Shown piece after piece: positions 33,532 through 43,235 of a stretch of 64,000 bases of DNA (position 1 is its first letter; every line of letters starts with the position of its first letter). The notes below the pieces were generated by a model that worked only from the letters and a program-made list of their open reading frames with translations, did not search any database and was not told the origin of the DNA. A program made the translations under genes and the position numbers. Source of the stretch: Bdellovibrionales bacterium RIFOXYC1_FULL_37_79 (GTDB taxonomy: Bacteria; Bdellovibrionota; Bacteriovoracia; Bacteriovoracales; Bacteriovoracaceae); contig MEQB01000070.1 in the NCBI GenBank assembly GCA_001770015.1, forward strand, positions 62,001 through 126,000. Reading direction: 5' to 3'.

Positions 33532-34916
33532 TCATTACACTCCGACCTTAAAGCAAATACATAATCACCCAATTCATCTGCCCAGAATTCACCATTAAAA
33601 GTCCAGAAATATTGCTTATCATTTCTTTTCAAGTATTTAATATCCCCGCGTTTACGATCCTGCTCTTTAATATTTTCATAGATAAGTTTTTTCTTTCTGG
33701 ATAAAATTTCCAATTTCATATAGGTCATATCCTCAAACCCTTTTTTAATTTGAGCATAAAAGCCTCTTAAGTTTCCCCGGACGTAAGCACCTATCAAATC
33801 TTTTTGCAGATCAAGCGCCAATCTTAGATTATGTCGAAGCTGCGAACTTTTATGATTATCAGCAACGTTTCTGATTTGATTGACTTCCATCACTCCCCGG
33901 TTGTATGCCTCCATCTGCTCAATAAATGCCGGGTCACGAGTAATGGAACTTAACATTTTATCCATGATTACTTCCGACCCTCTTTTTGAGTTATAAAAAT
34001 TTCTTCCCAAATTGAAATAAGCTTCATAGTTTCGTCCCATCCTGCCCAGCATATTCTCCAGTTGCTTGGAAACGTTTTGGTATTGTTCGTAATATTCCGC
34101 AACTACCTTGGAAACGTCATCGTAAAGACATAAATGCAAATAGGACATGGCTTTTAAAATATCCACTTCGGGGTTAAAGATATAATCAAAAACTGGAGCC
34201 TTGTAAGTCACCAACTTGCCCAACGATCTATTATAATCTTCCAAATAAAAACTGTTCCAAGCTTCCTCAAACAAAATTTCTGGCCAAACAAAAGATTCTT
34301 TTTCCAAATCCAGATAAGTTAAACTTGCCTGTTTATGGTTTTTGGAACCAAACTGTGCTCGGGGAATCCCAACAACACAATTATCCTTATTAATATTTAA
34401 CTGCCGAATACGACTGGGTACATCGGTTCGCTTTAAATGCATTTTCGAAACCTTGATACATTCCGCATAAACATCCAAACTAGCCTCATGCTGTCCTTGA
34501 ATAGTCAAGATACTGCCCTCTAAAAAAAGCGCAAACGGTTTTACCGGATGAAGCAGTGGTATCCGACTGCGCAGTTTATTAAGGGCTTCGCCATACCGCT
34601 CTTTTCTAAAATATTTTTTTGCCAAAATATATCTTACAATCGGTGCATCCGAACGCTCTAATATATTTTCCGGCAATACTTCAAATTGTCTGACTCCCGA
34701 GTTGGTAATGATCGTATCTATTAGAAGTTCTGATTGACTGTTAGGATTAACATTTCCTTCTGCCAGATATTCCTTTATATAAGGTATCGAAGTAAAAAAT
34801 AAATTCTTATCGGCCAATGCCTTAGCATTTCTAAGCAGGCCTGAACTACCAAATGTCTGAAAACTAAGGGCCATGCTAATAACTAAAAACAATCTAATGA
34901 TAAAATATCTGAACAT
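33528..34916 (-). CDS. Periplasmic protein of the Glt-like cluster (TPR-like)
   Basis: 462 residues from the ATG at 34916; the ATG nine bases upstream has GAAGG directly abutting it, so the inner start is better spaced. A signal peptide (FIIRLFLVISMALSF) is followed by helical pairs resembling TPRs (YILAKKYFRKERYGEALNKL, SFYLEDYNRSLGKLV). The C-terminal part is Lys/Arg-rich. Function unknown; by position it belongs to the envelope complex with the beta-barrel and the 961-residue protein, and a GltC-like role is possible. Confidence 0.7.
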   Translation of the reverse strand: MFRYFIIRLFLVISMALSFQTFGSSGLLRNAKALADKNLFFTSIPYIKEYLAEGNVNPNSQSELLIDTIITNSGVRQFEVLPENILERSDAPIVRYILAKKYFRKERYGEALNKLRSRIPLLHPVKPFALFLEGSILTIQGQHEASLDVYAECIKVSKMHLKRTDVPSRIRQLNINKDNCVVGIPRAQFGSKNHKQASLTYLDLEKESFVWPEILFEEAWNSFYLEDYNRSLGKLVTYKAPVFDYIFNPEVDILKAMSYLHLCLYDDVSKVVAEYYEQYQNVSKQLENMLGRMGRNYEAYFNLGRNFYNSKRGSEVIMDKMLSSITRDPAFIEQMEAYNRGVMEVNQIRNVADNHKSSQLRHNLRLALDLQKDLIGAYVRGNLRGFYAQIKKGFEDMTYMKLEILSRKKKLIYENIKEQDRKRGDIKYLKRNDKQYFWTFNGEFWADELGDYVFALRSECNE

Positions 34917-34931
34917 CCTGTCCATCCTTCA

Positions 34932-35663
34932 TTAAATATTAAATCCCAACGATATTACCAAATCATAATTTGAATACCATGACTGATCGCTAGGTGTTGA
35001 ATTTTGAATTGGTTTTTGCCCTTGATAATGCTGAACCGTTAAATCGGTCCGAATGTTCCAATTTTCTGTTAAATAAAACTTAAAAGCTAAATCCCAAAGA
35101 ATACAGCCATGTGTTTCTTGAGTTAATACAAACGGCGTTCGACCGCCCAATTCATCACGATTATTGGTTTCATCCAATTTTGAATAACCAAGTCCCAAGA
35201 TCCAATCCAAATAAATCACCTGATTAAAGGTATTAAACTTGGCATAAAAAGGTGACCATAAGATCATCCCACCCACATATCCGTCCACTCTACGGTTAAA
35301 AGGAATTGACCCATTCCCACCCTGATTCCTAACCGCTGCAGCCGTATCATTTTCTTTTGAACTGGTTTTGGTATAAAGCACTTCAAAACCCCAATCTTCC
35401 GTAAAAAAATAACCTGCTCTGCCTTGCAATCCAGCGGCATCCACAAAGGCTCCGGAAATCAGATGGGCATAGCCTGCATTAAAATGAAATTTTCCGGCCT
35501 TTCTGAACTTTCTGTTTTGAAGAACATAAACTTCCTTGTCTGGGTCCAACCATGAAAATTTATAAATTGACTCTTCACTAGCATAAACAGAAAAATCAAA
35601 AGTGGTGTTAATTAAAAAGGAAACGAAAAATAAAATAATTAACCTTGAAATCATAAAAAGCAT
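34932..35663 (-). CDS. Outer-membrane beta-barrel protein of the Glt-like cluster
   Basis: 243 residues. A signal peptide is followed by alternating strands (FHFNAGYAHLISGAFVDAAG, GYFFTEDWGFEVLYTKTSS, WNIRTDLTVQHYQG) and a final strand ending in aromatic and hydrophobic residues (LVISLGFNI), typical of small outer-membrane barrels. It resembles the myxobacterial-type outer membrane beta-barrel family found in gliding loci. It is the first gene of the minus-strand operon. A second ATG (35654) is the better-spaced start after AAAGGCAGG. Confidence 0.8.
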   Translation of the reverse strand: MLFMISRLIILFFVSFLINTTFDFSVYASEESIYKFSWLDPDKEVYVLQNRKFRKAGKFHFNAGYAHLISGAFVDAAGLQGRAGYFFTEDWGFEVLYTKTSSKENDTAAAVRNQGGNGSIPFNRRVDGYVGGMILWSPFYAKFNTFNQVIYLDWILGLGYSKLDETNNRDELGGRTPFVLTQETHGCILWDLAFKFYLTENWNIRTDLTVQHYQGQKPIQNSTPSDQSWYSNYDLVISLGFNI

Positions 35664-35725
35664 CCTGCCTTTGAAGTAAGTTAATAGATCAATATTAGGT
35701 ACATACTAATATTCTAACATAAGGC

Positions 35726-38700
35726 TTAGGGGGTGCAAGAAGTAGAACATATTTTAATAAACTGGCAATAATTACAGTGCTGCGCATTTATCCTGTTTAA
35801 ATTGCTCAACTTTAGCCATTGATTAAAAAGATATTCCTCAATTTCATTAAAATTCATTTCAAATTCCACCAATTTCCTCTCATCAACATAAGCAATAACC
35901 AGATGGACAACGAAATTGGAAGATACCCGTTTTAAATTGTGCATGGCCATTGCATAAGTTATCAATTGACACCGATAGGCTTCCTCATTATTCACTTTTC
36001 TAGGTCCGGTTTTAAAATCCCATATGGAAAATTTTGCCGAATCAGCACTTGGATAAATCTGCAAATCAATCACGCCTGATAACATATAACCAAAAAGTGA
36101 AAACTTAATCGGCTCTTCGGAAATATAAATATCCTTGGGATATTTCGCCTTTATCGTCTCCAAACTCCACTTAACCGCCTGGGTTTCATTTGTGCTTAAA
36201 TCCTTTTTATCATTTTGCAGTGTGAAATGATTATTAATTGCTTGAGAAATATATGCATGAACCTTTGATCCTCTTTTAGCGCTTGAAATAATCCCAAGCT
36301 CATCCCCAGTTTCATCATCTTTTTCAAATAATTGCGCAACTTCCAGATTGAAGTTAAAATCCGATTCATCCAACTTGCAAATATTTTGTAAATAAAACTT
36401 TCTAGGACATGAGGCAATTGATGAAAAACGGGTTACCGATAATTCCGAGATAAGTCCAAGCCAGACACCCTCACCCTGATAATTTTCTTTTTTAACAACA
36501 CCCATCGGATCCTTCATATAAAATGCCGGAGGTAATCCTTTGGAATTTTGCAATTGATTATCTTTGCAAAAAAATTTTTCATGTTTTTGGATAAAATTAT
36601 ACGAATTTAAGCGTTCACCAAACTCCTTTTCAAAATTTCTAAGGCCTTGGATCCAACTATTTTTTGACTTTAAAAAATCGTTATCATCAATTGACAGGGA
36701 TATCCAATTTATACTTTTAATTGCCCGGGTAAAGGCCACATAAAATAATCTTTTGGACTCACTGAATTCAATCTTTTCATTTAACAATCTTTCATAAATT
36801 TTATTGGGAGATATGTAGGGTGATTCTTGTTCATTGGTACTTTTCCACTTGATACTCCCGGGGATTTTACCAACAAACGAATAATCCACCACTGCCTTGC
36901 CGTTGGTATGTATTCCCGCTAGAATAATATGATCAAACTCCAAACCTTTAGAAGCATGACAAGTCATAATCTCAACATTGCCGGCGCCTTCACCGGTTTG
37001 CAAAACCATCGTGAATTTTTCGGCTTCCATATCTTCCAAAATCAAACACAACTTTTCCAAATCATTACCCGCTTCTTGAGTTGCACTCTCAATATTCTTA
37101 AAATTATTTTTAAAATTTGAATTGGCAATGCCCAGATCGAACAACACTTTTTTAAAGGCATCAACTGCAGTCATGATACCAAGATTACGAATAAAATTTA
37201 AAATCAGCTCATTGGTATCAAACAGGAAAACAATATTTAAATGTTTGAGGTAACATTCAAATATCAATTTAAAATAGGCTTCCAGTGCCGTGTAGCTACC
37301 ATTAATTTTTTGTTCATGGGCGACTTTCACAAATAACACGAATAAACCAAAAACAATGTCATTGTCTTGAGTCATTTTTATTTGAGCACTATGACCTACA
37401 TTATTTTCCACTAACTTCGAAATTAAATATTGCGAAGGAGAAAGTTTTTTATAGAGAACACATATTTTGTCGCCAGGAAAAGCTGACTTCAGGTGAATTA
37501 TCCTCTCTAAAATATACTGTGCCTCCACAATATTGGATAAATGCTCATCCGATATCAACGCACTTTCATCTGCCTTTTTAATTTCAACCTTGGTTATATT
37601 AACAAAGCCAGATTCCTCTGAACTGGCAGAAGGGATCACCTGATCAAAAAATGCTACAGCTGTGTCATCCTCTCCTTCAAACTCCTTATTTTTTTTAAAC
37701 AAATAGGCAAATAAGGTATTGTTAAAATCAATAATTTCTGCCTTAGAACGATAATTATTTTTTAATTTTAAATTTGACAAAACTCGTAGAGAGCAATCAG
37801 TAAATACTTGCAGTTCTCCACCTCGAAAACCATAAATGGCCTGTTTGGGGTCTCCGACGGCAAACAATCTGTTGAAGTCATGTTGAATAATACTTTCAAT
37901 GATCGAAAATTGAATTCTCGAGGTATCTTGAAACTCATCGATAATAAAATACTTATATCTACTGCTTATTTGCTTCAAGTTGGTTTCATTTGAAAGTCCC
38001 TTATAAACATAGTACTCCAAATCAGAAAAAGTTCTCTGGTTATCCAGGTCATAACAACTACATACATAATCAAAACCATTCTTGATATAACCCAGCCACT
38101 TTGTAAAATGACCATCAACCTGTTGAAAATAAGCTACAAAATCGTCCTGGTTTTTCTTTAAAAAATCACGATAGCATTTTAATTTCTTGACCCATTCAAC
38201 CACTTCAACACTTGATTGCGGGATAGTTGGCATTTTTACATAATACTGTTCAAAAAATTCACAAGTCTCTAGAATGGTATCTAATGAAAAATCAAATTTT
38301 TTTATTTCTTCAAATCTTTTAATCAGTTTATACCAAGAGGTCCCTTCCCTTTTAACATAAGCGCCAAGATCAAATGATTTATTTTTTAAATCAAGCACAC
38401 CAAGCAATTTCAAACACTCGGCTAAATAATCTTTGATCTCCCACGATGAGGCATCTGTAAAATCAATTTTTTCCCATACAATCCTCAATTCGGGCGACTT
38501 GAATATATTGCAAAGGACCTGCTCAACCTCCAATCTATGCCAAAAAATAACTTTGGCAATCTCGCTGGAGTCAAACATTAAATTTTCAATCCATTTATTA
38601 AAATATTTCTTGATTTTACATTCCAATTCATAATCACCCACAATATCAAACTCGCAAGAGGCATCCGTAATCATGCCGGATCTGAGTAATTTATGGCAAA

Positions 38701-39058
38701 ATCCATGAATAGTGGTTATCAAAATTGATTCAGCAGCTAATTTGAACGAATCAATAAAAATGGGATCTTGTCCTGACTGTGCATGCTCACTTATTAATTT
38801 ATGCAATTTAACTTCCAATTCACCGGCGGCTTTATTGGTAAAAGTCATTAACACCATGCCTGAAAAATCATTTTTAATTTTTCTGGCCAGGTCGATGGGA
38901 TTACACCCTTGATTGATTTTTAAACATTGTTCAACCAAATGCTTAATATGCTCCACCAACACAAAGGTTTTTCCAGCACCGGCGCCAGCACTTAGCAATA
39001 CTCCACCACGATGTCTGATGGCCAGTTCTTGTTCTTTATTTGGCACTTTCAGTGTCAT
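35726..39058 (-). CDS. addA: AddA-like UvrD-family helicase/nuclease
   Basis: 1110 residues. Superfamily 1 helicase motifs appear in order: Walker A SAGAGAGKTFVL (motif I, about 20-30), IIDEFQDTS (II), VGDPKQAIYGFRGG (III), NNYRS (IV), MTCHASKGLEFDHI (V) and LFYVAFTRA (VI). The C-terminal 200 residues contain a PD-(D/E)xK nuclease (WDFKTGPRK, then QLITYAMAM) and end with a Cys cluster. With the adjacent AddB-like protein it would process double-strand ends and load RecA. The start codon directly abuts the stop of the AddB-like gene. Confidence 0.85.
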   Translation of the reverse strand: MTLKVPNKEQELAIRHRGGVLLSAGAGAGKTFVLVEHIKHLVEQCLKINQGCNPIDLARKIKNDFSGMVLMTFTNKAAGELEVKLHKLISEHAQSGQDPIFIDSFKLAAESILITTIHGFCHKLLRSGMITDASCEFDIVGDYELECKIKKYFNKWIENLMFDSSEIAKVIFWHRLEVEQVLCNIFKSPELRIVWEKIDFTDASSWEIKDYLAECLKLLGVLDLKNKSFDLGAYVKREGTSWYKLIKRFEEIKKFDFSLDTILETCEFFEQYYVKMPTIPQSSVEVVEWVKKLKCYRDFLKKNQDDFVAYFQQVDGHFTKWLGYIKNGFDYVCSCYDLDNQRTFSDLEYYVYKGLSNETNLKQISSRYKYFIIDEFQDTSRIQFSIIESIIQHDFNRLFAVGDPKQAIYGFRGGELQVFTDCSLRVLSNLKLKNNYRSKAEIIDFNNTLFAYLFKKNKEFEGEDDTAVAFFDQVIPSASSEESGFVNITKVEIKKADESALISDEHLSNIVEAQYILERIIHLKSAFPGDKICVLYKKLSPSQYLISKLVENNVGHSAQIKMTQDNDIVFGLFVLFVKVAHEQKINGSYTALEAYFKLIFECYLKHLNIVFLFDTNELILNFIRNLGIMTAVDAFKKVLFDLGIANSNFKNNFKNIESATQEAGNDLEKLCLILEDMEAEKFTMVLQTGEGAGNVEIMTCHASKGLEFDHIILAGIHTNGKAVVDYSFVGKIPGSIKWKSTNEQESPYISPNKIYERLLNEKIEFSESKRLFYVAFTRAIKSINWISLSIDDNDFLKSKNSWIQGLRNFEKEFGERLNSYNFIQKHEKFFCKDNQLQNSKGLPPAFYMKDPMGVVKKENYQGEGVWLGLISELSVTRFSSIASCPRKFYLQNICKLDESDFNFNLEVAQLFEKDDETGDELGIISSAKRGSKVHAYISQAINNHFTLQNDKKDLSTNETQAVKWSLETIKAKYPKDIYISEEPIKFSLFGYMLSGVIDLQIYPSADSAKFSIWDFKTGPRKVNNEEAYRCQLITYAMAMHNLKRVSSNFVVHLVIAYVDERKLVEFEMNFNEIEEYLFNQWLKLSNLNRINAQHCNYCQFIKICSTSCTP

Positions 39059-41473
39059 CTATTCCCCTCTTGCACAAATATTTTTAACAACACACCATTC
39101 ACAATCTTTCGTTGTGCGGGGATTCGCTAAAAATTTCTTTTCATTTAAAATTTTATCCAGCTCCTTGGCTTCCTTTTGTTTAAATTCGTTAATCCATTCA
39201 TCAAAATGAAAATTTTTATTATCTGCCGTTTTGGGTTTTACCAGATTTTCCTCCACTAAAACTTGCAATGCCTGACTTTCAAAAGAAAAAAACATGGATT
39301 CCGTAATATCTGCCAGACACAAGTAGCCAGCAAACATAACATGATTTGCATCCGGCAAATGGGCAAGATAACAAGAAAGCTGGATCTTATCTAATTTCTT
39401 AATTTCACTCAGTGAAGGAACACTACTTTTGGATCTCTTTAAGTCTAGAAGGAAAATGCCCTTTTCCGTGTAACCAATTATATCAACCCGTCCTGAAAAA
39501 ATCATTTTATCATCTTCGTGCCTCAAGCTCTTTTCAAAAACATATTGAACAACCTTTAATTTATCTTTTAATGATTTTAAAACAAAAATACCATTTTTCG
39601 AATAATTTATAATTTCATTTAATGATTGTTCATAATCAAACTGGCTTAAAACAATTTTTGCCTTGGCCAATTCTTCTTCTAACAATTCTCTGCAAAACAC
39701 TATATGATCATCCTCATTCCATAAGACAGAATCCTTAAGCCAATATTGCACAATTACATGCTCAAAATTCCCTAAAGAGGCAGGTGATAATTGAGTAGCA
39801 TAGGTTGGATTATCTCTAATTTTTTTAATTACTTGAAAGTAGTATTTTCTGGGGCAGTCCAACCAGATTTGAAAACTGGTTGGGGAAATTGAGATCTTAT
39901 CCACCACAGGAGCTTCAACATAGTCATTTAAATAGTCTGTGATTTTTTTTATTTTTTCTTCAGGTTTTTCAAAACTAATTTTTTCCACCGTAAATTCCCC
40001 CAAAATTTCTTTCCAGGCAACATTTCTATCCAATAAACCGGATTCGATTAATAAAACTACATTTTGAGACATTAGAAGTTCATGTAAATAATACTTATAA
40101 AAGGAAAAATCAAAAGCCGCCCTTTTAATCGGACCAATTGTACTCAAAAACTCGTATATCTTTTCGTCATAAAAGGTTTCATCCTTATTCAAGTCAGCAT
40201 AATCGGAATTTATGCATAAAATTTTTTTTCTATCTTCCGCAAAACCAACCAACGACTCCAGACCAAAAACTCTAAAATCAGAAGCCTTTTTTATAATTGG
40301 CAAATAATAAGTCCTAGGCAGTCCCAGCTCAAGATATTTTTCAATTATCTTAAAATCAAATAACGAAAGGTTTTCGTTCATCTCTGATAAATTCCGCCAT
40401 TTTTCCAGGGTTTTTTTATAACTTAAAAGAATTTTAATGGCTTTGAAATCCCGATAAAGATTATCCACCTTAAGTTTTTTTTCAAGTTGATTTTGAAAAA
40501 ATAGTTTCAAATCCTCGGCATGTAAAACTTTTTCTTTATCTAGCCATAATTGAAGAATCAAATCCGATATTTCTTTTAAGGAATTTGTAAAAATATTGTT
40601 CGAAACTTTAAAAGAAAGCTGATTAATCGGAATCTCCATCAATTGATCGTAGGTTGGTTTTTTCTGAGCAAGGTAAATATCTGCCGATGTGATTTGATCA
40701 ACACTCAGCAGCCTACTCATGACCTCACATAACTTTCCTGGAGAAAATTCAATAGCACGAACCACCTTATGGTTAGTTTGGACTTTTACATTATCGGCAG
40801 GGTGAAGCCATTTTATCCAATCTGAGGCAACAGAAGTTTTATAAACTTCCATCGGAAAAGGTATATATATATCCCGCTTAAGGGAAATAGCTTTAATCAA
40901 ATCAATTTGCAATGAAGTGAGATAATTAAAACCCCAAAAAACCAAAGTCTCTTTTTTATCATGCCCTGAATTGACCGCCGGCTTTCTAAAAACCTCACTT
41001 AAAAGATAATAAGCCTGATGTTCGTCAATTAACTCGAGTTGATCCATCAACACCCAGAAATAACTGATGGCTGCCTGCTGGTTTTGATCTAAATCATTTA
41101 AGATTTCTGCAATCAGATCACGATTAACCGTAAAACTCCGCAACTCCGTAAAGAGATTAAAGACCAGACTAAAATTTTGGAAGGGCAAATGTATCCATTT
41201 TTTTTTCCAAGCAATGGCCAAGGTTAACAGCAAGTCAGATTTAGGAATCAGTCGATTAAAAAAGTCCTTTCCAAATTCATTCCCGAGTTCATTTGATATA
41301 AATCGTGAGATGGTATCCACCACAATTTTTTTATTTCCATGGCAATAGGTATTTTGGTAGATATCTGAAAGCATTGGATTGGGACAAATCACCCTGACTA
41401 ATGATTTATCATCTCGAATAAATTTTATATTATCCAATTCATGTAAATGTTCATAGAGAATTACTCTTAACAT
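39059..41473 (-). CDS. addB: AddB-like PD-(D/E)xK nuclease
   Basis: 804 residues. The C-terminal third has SPTSFQIWLDCPRKYYF, an RDIxGRVDIIGY-like strand (FSGRVDIIGY) and LLDLKRSKSS, the PD-(D/E)xK active site of AddB/RecB-family nucleases. Cys in LDCPRKYYF together with the terminal C-x2-C-x5-C would form the 4Fe-4S cluster seen in AddB. The N-terminal helicase-like half has no recognisable Walker A loop, so it is probably an inactive motor, as in other AddB-type proteins lacking ATP binding. The AddA-like gene follows without any gap. Confidence 0.75.
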   Translation of the reverse strand: MLRVILYEHLHELDNIKFIRDDKSLVRVICPNPMLSDIYQNTYCHGNKKIVVDTISRFISNELGNEFGKDFFNRLIPKSDLLLTLAIAWKKKWIHLPFQNFSLVFNLFTELRSFTVNRDLIAEILNDLDQNQQAAISYFWVLMDQLELIDEHQAYYLLSEVFRKPAVNSGHDKKETLVFWGFNYLTSLQIDLIKAISLKRDIYIPFPMEVYKTSVASDWIKWLHPADNVKVQTNHKVVRAIEFSPGKLCEVMSRLLSVDQITSADIYLAQKKPTYDQLMEIPINQLSFKVSNNIFTNSLKEISDLILQLWLDKEKVLHAEDLKLFFQNQLEKKLKVDNLYRDFKAIKILLSYKKTLEKWRNLSEMNENLSLFDFKIIEKYLELGLPRTYYLPIIKKASDFRVFGLESLVGFAEDRKKILCINSDYADLNKDETFYDEKIYEFLSTIGPIKRAAFDFSFYKYYLHELLMSQNVVLLIESGLLDRNVAWKEILGEFTVEKISFEKPEEKIKKITDYLNDYVEAPVVDKISISPTSFQIWLDCPRKYYFQVIKKIRDNPTYATQLSPASLGNFEHVIVQYWLKDSVLWNEDDHIVFCRELLEEELAKAKIVLSQFDYEQSLNEIINYSKNGIFVLKSLKDKLKVVQYVFEKSLRHEDDKMIFSGRVDIIGYTEKGIFLLDLKRSKSSVPSLSEIKKLDKIQLSCYLAHLPDANHVMFAGYLCLADITESMFFSFESQALQVLVEENLVKPKTADNKNFHFDEWINEFKQKEAKELDKILNEKKFLANPRTTKDCEWCVVKNICARGE

Positions 41474-41516
41474 GGATTTTGCCCGCTCCTTTAAATCATC
41501 GCTTACGTTATATAGA

Positions 41517-42539
41517 TTAAAGTAAGGGGAATATTCTTTTTACCATCTGACTTTTCAAAATCCTTTCTAAAATCTCAGATTCCTTGTATATTCCGCAAAA
41601 ATTTTCAGCACCTGCCCCTTTGGCCATGACCGGGAACATAAGCAGGGGAGATCTATAACCTGGATTATCACCTTTTTTCTCGAAATTGGCCCACTCTGTA
41701 CCCGCCTTGGGAAAATCAAATCCGATGCTCTCTGACGATGTTATCAATAATAACATTTCACTGTCACTTTTTTGTAATTCCAAAAATTTAGTTACGATTT
41801 GATCCAACTCACTTAAGATTACCCTCGCCTGTCGAATATCCCTCTTTTTCAAGGCATTTAAATAAGTAAAATCTCTCACAATAAAAAGATATCTCCCTCT
41901 CTCAATTTTAAATCGACTCAAAATTGATTCCAGGTTCCCATCCAGACTGGCAAAACAACTGCCTTTTTGGCAAGTACGATCATAGTATATTTTATTTTTT
42001 TCAAAAAATTCCCGGTCTTGAAAATGAAATAGTGATTTATCAGATGATTTTGCCTGTGCCATTCGAAAAAAGATTGCTTGATCGAGAAAAATACTGGCCT
42101 TATCTTTACAAATCAAAGTGTAATCCAATGACTCATTATCCTGGGCACCACTTTCCAATATTCCGGTTTTATATCCCAGAGTTGCCAAATAATTCCATAT
42201 TGGAATATGGTCAAAATCACCACAAGTTTTGGTTATATTCTCTTTACCAACCATTTGGGCAAACAGACCACTTGCAGCACTTGGCCTTAAATCATATAGA
42301 TTATATCCCCAAATTTTTCCTAAACAGGAAAAATTTTCAAAGGCTGATCGTTTATCCGCCAATGAGACATTAAAACGCAGCATTGATATATGATCCTCAT
42401 TCAGTCCAGGAATCTGAAACCAAATGATCCGCTTGGGAGACACCCCGTATTTATGATCACTCAAGTTTAGCGTTTCCAATCTTGCACAAGAAATAAAAAG
42501 AAAACAGGCAGCTAATTTTATCAAACTATTGCTTGGCAT
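41517..42539 (-). CDS. Lipoprotein with degenerate alkaline-phosphatase/sulfatase fold
   Basis: 340 residues. The N-terminus LAACFLFISC ends in a lipobox Cys. Scattered blocks recall the alkaline phosphatase superfamily: IPIWNYLATLGYKTGILESGA near residue 115, LLLITSSESIGF near 250 and VMAKGAGAENFCGIY near 310. The metal-binding Asp and His residues of active enzymes are not evident, so it may be a non-catalytic relative. It overlaps the upstream membrane-protein gene by 19 bp. Confidence in the fold is moderate, in the lipoprotein nature high. Confidence 0.55.
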   Translation of the reverse strand: MPSNSLIKLAACFLFISCARLETLNLSDHKYGVSPKRIIWFQIPGLNEDHISMLRFNVSLADKRSAFENFSCLGKIWGYNLYDLRPSAASGLFAQMVGKENITKTCGDFDHIPIWNYLATLGYKTGILESGAQDNESLDYTLICKDKASIFLDQAIFFRMAQAKSSDKSLFHFQDREFFEKNKIYYDRTCQKGSCFASLDGNLESILSRFKIERGRYLFIVRDFTYLNALKKRDIRQARVILSELDQIVTKFLELQKSDSEMLLLITSSESIGFDFPKAGTEWANFEKKGDNPGYRSPLLMFPVMAKGAGAENFCGIYKESEILERILKSQMVKRIFPLL

Positions 42540-43153
42540 TTGTTAACACCTTTTTGGTTATATATTTCTAACATTACAAAAACAGATAAAGTAAAAACCA
42601 CATCGGAAATAAATGAGGAAAAATCATAAAAGATAATCCTATGTCTAATTCTGATCACAAACAGTGTTATCGTCAAAATAAAAAATATCAAACCATGCCA
42701 TCCCATAATAAACTTTTTAAACGCTCTGAAAAGCAATGCCAACAAAAGCACAACATAAACTAAAAATAGAAAGTTGGTAAAAAATTGGCCATAATAATTA
42801 TTTAAAACAACCCCGCTGAGCATTCCCACCAAGGGTAATTTATATAGCAATCGTTTTTGCACACGGGTATTTTTATGCTCAGAAGTTTGATTTTCGATTA
42901 TTTTTCGAATAAATAAGTTATAAAATAACATATAGGCTAAACCGAGCAAGGACACTTCCAAGACCTTCAACTGAAAATAACTTGAAAGAATATCTTCAAC
43001 ATAAGACAATTTCATAATCAAAAAAAGAATAGCAATAAAAATTAAAAGGATTCTTTCAATAAGAAATCCGTAAGATCGAATGTATTGCCGCTCTCGCCAC
43101 AACGCACAACCGAAAAATAAAATACTATATATTATAATCATCCAGTCAAACAT
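42521..43153 (-). CDS. Integral membrane protein of unknown function
   Basis: 210 residues with about six hydrophobic helices (MIIIYSILFFGCALW, ILLIFIAILFLIM, LLGLAYMLFYNLF, FLFLVYVVLLLALLF, LIFFILTITLFVI, VVFTLSVFVMLEI). A charged loop with basic residues lies in the middle. I recognise no family. Its end overlaps the phosphatase-fold lipoprotein gene by 19 bp, so the two are co-expressed and may act together in the envelope. Confidence 0.65.
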   Translation of the reverse strand: MFDWMIIIYSILFFGCALWRERQYIRSYGFLIERILLIFIAILFLIMKLSYVEDILSSYFQLKVLEVSLLGLAYMLFYNLFIRKIIENQTSEHKNTRVQKRLLYKLPLVGMLSGVVLNNYYGQFFTNFLFLVYVVLLLALLFRAFKKFIMGWHGLIFFILTITLFVIRIRHRIIFYDFSSFISDVVFTLSVFVMLEIYNQKGVNKCQAIV

Positions 43154-43235
43154 TCAAAAAACTCCTGACCCGCTTTAATCTAATAATAGCAATTAGCCTA
43201 TCCTATCAAAAAACATCAGTATATACTATGCAAAT

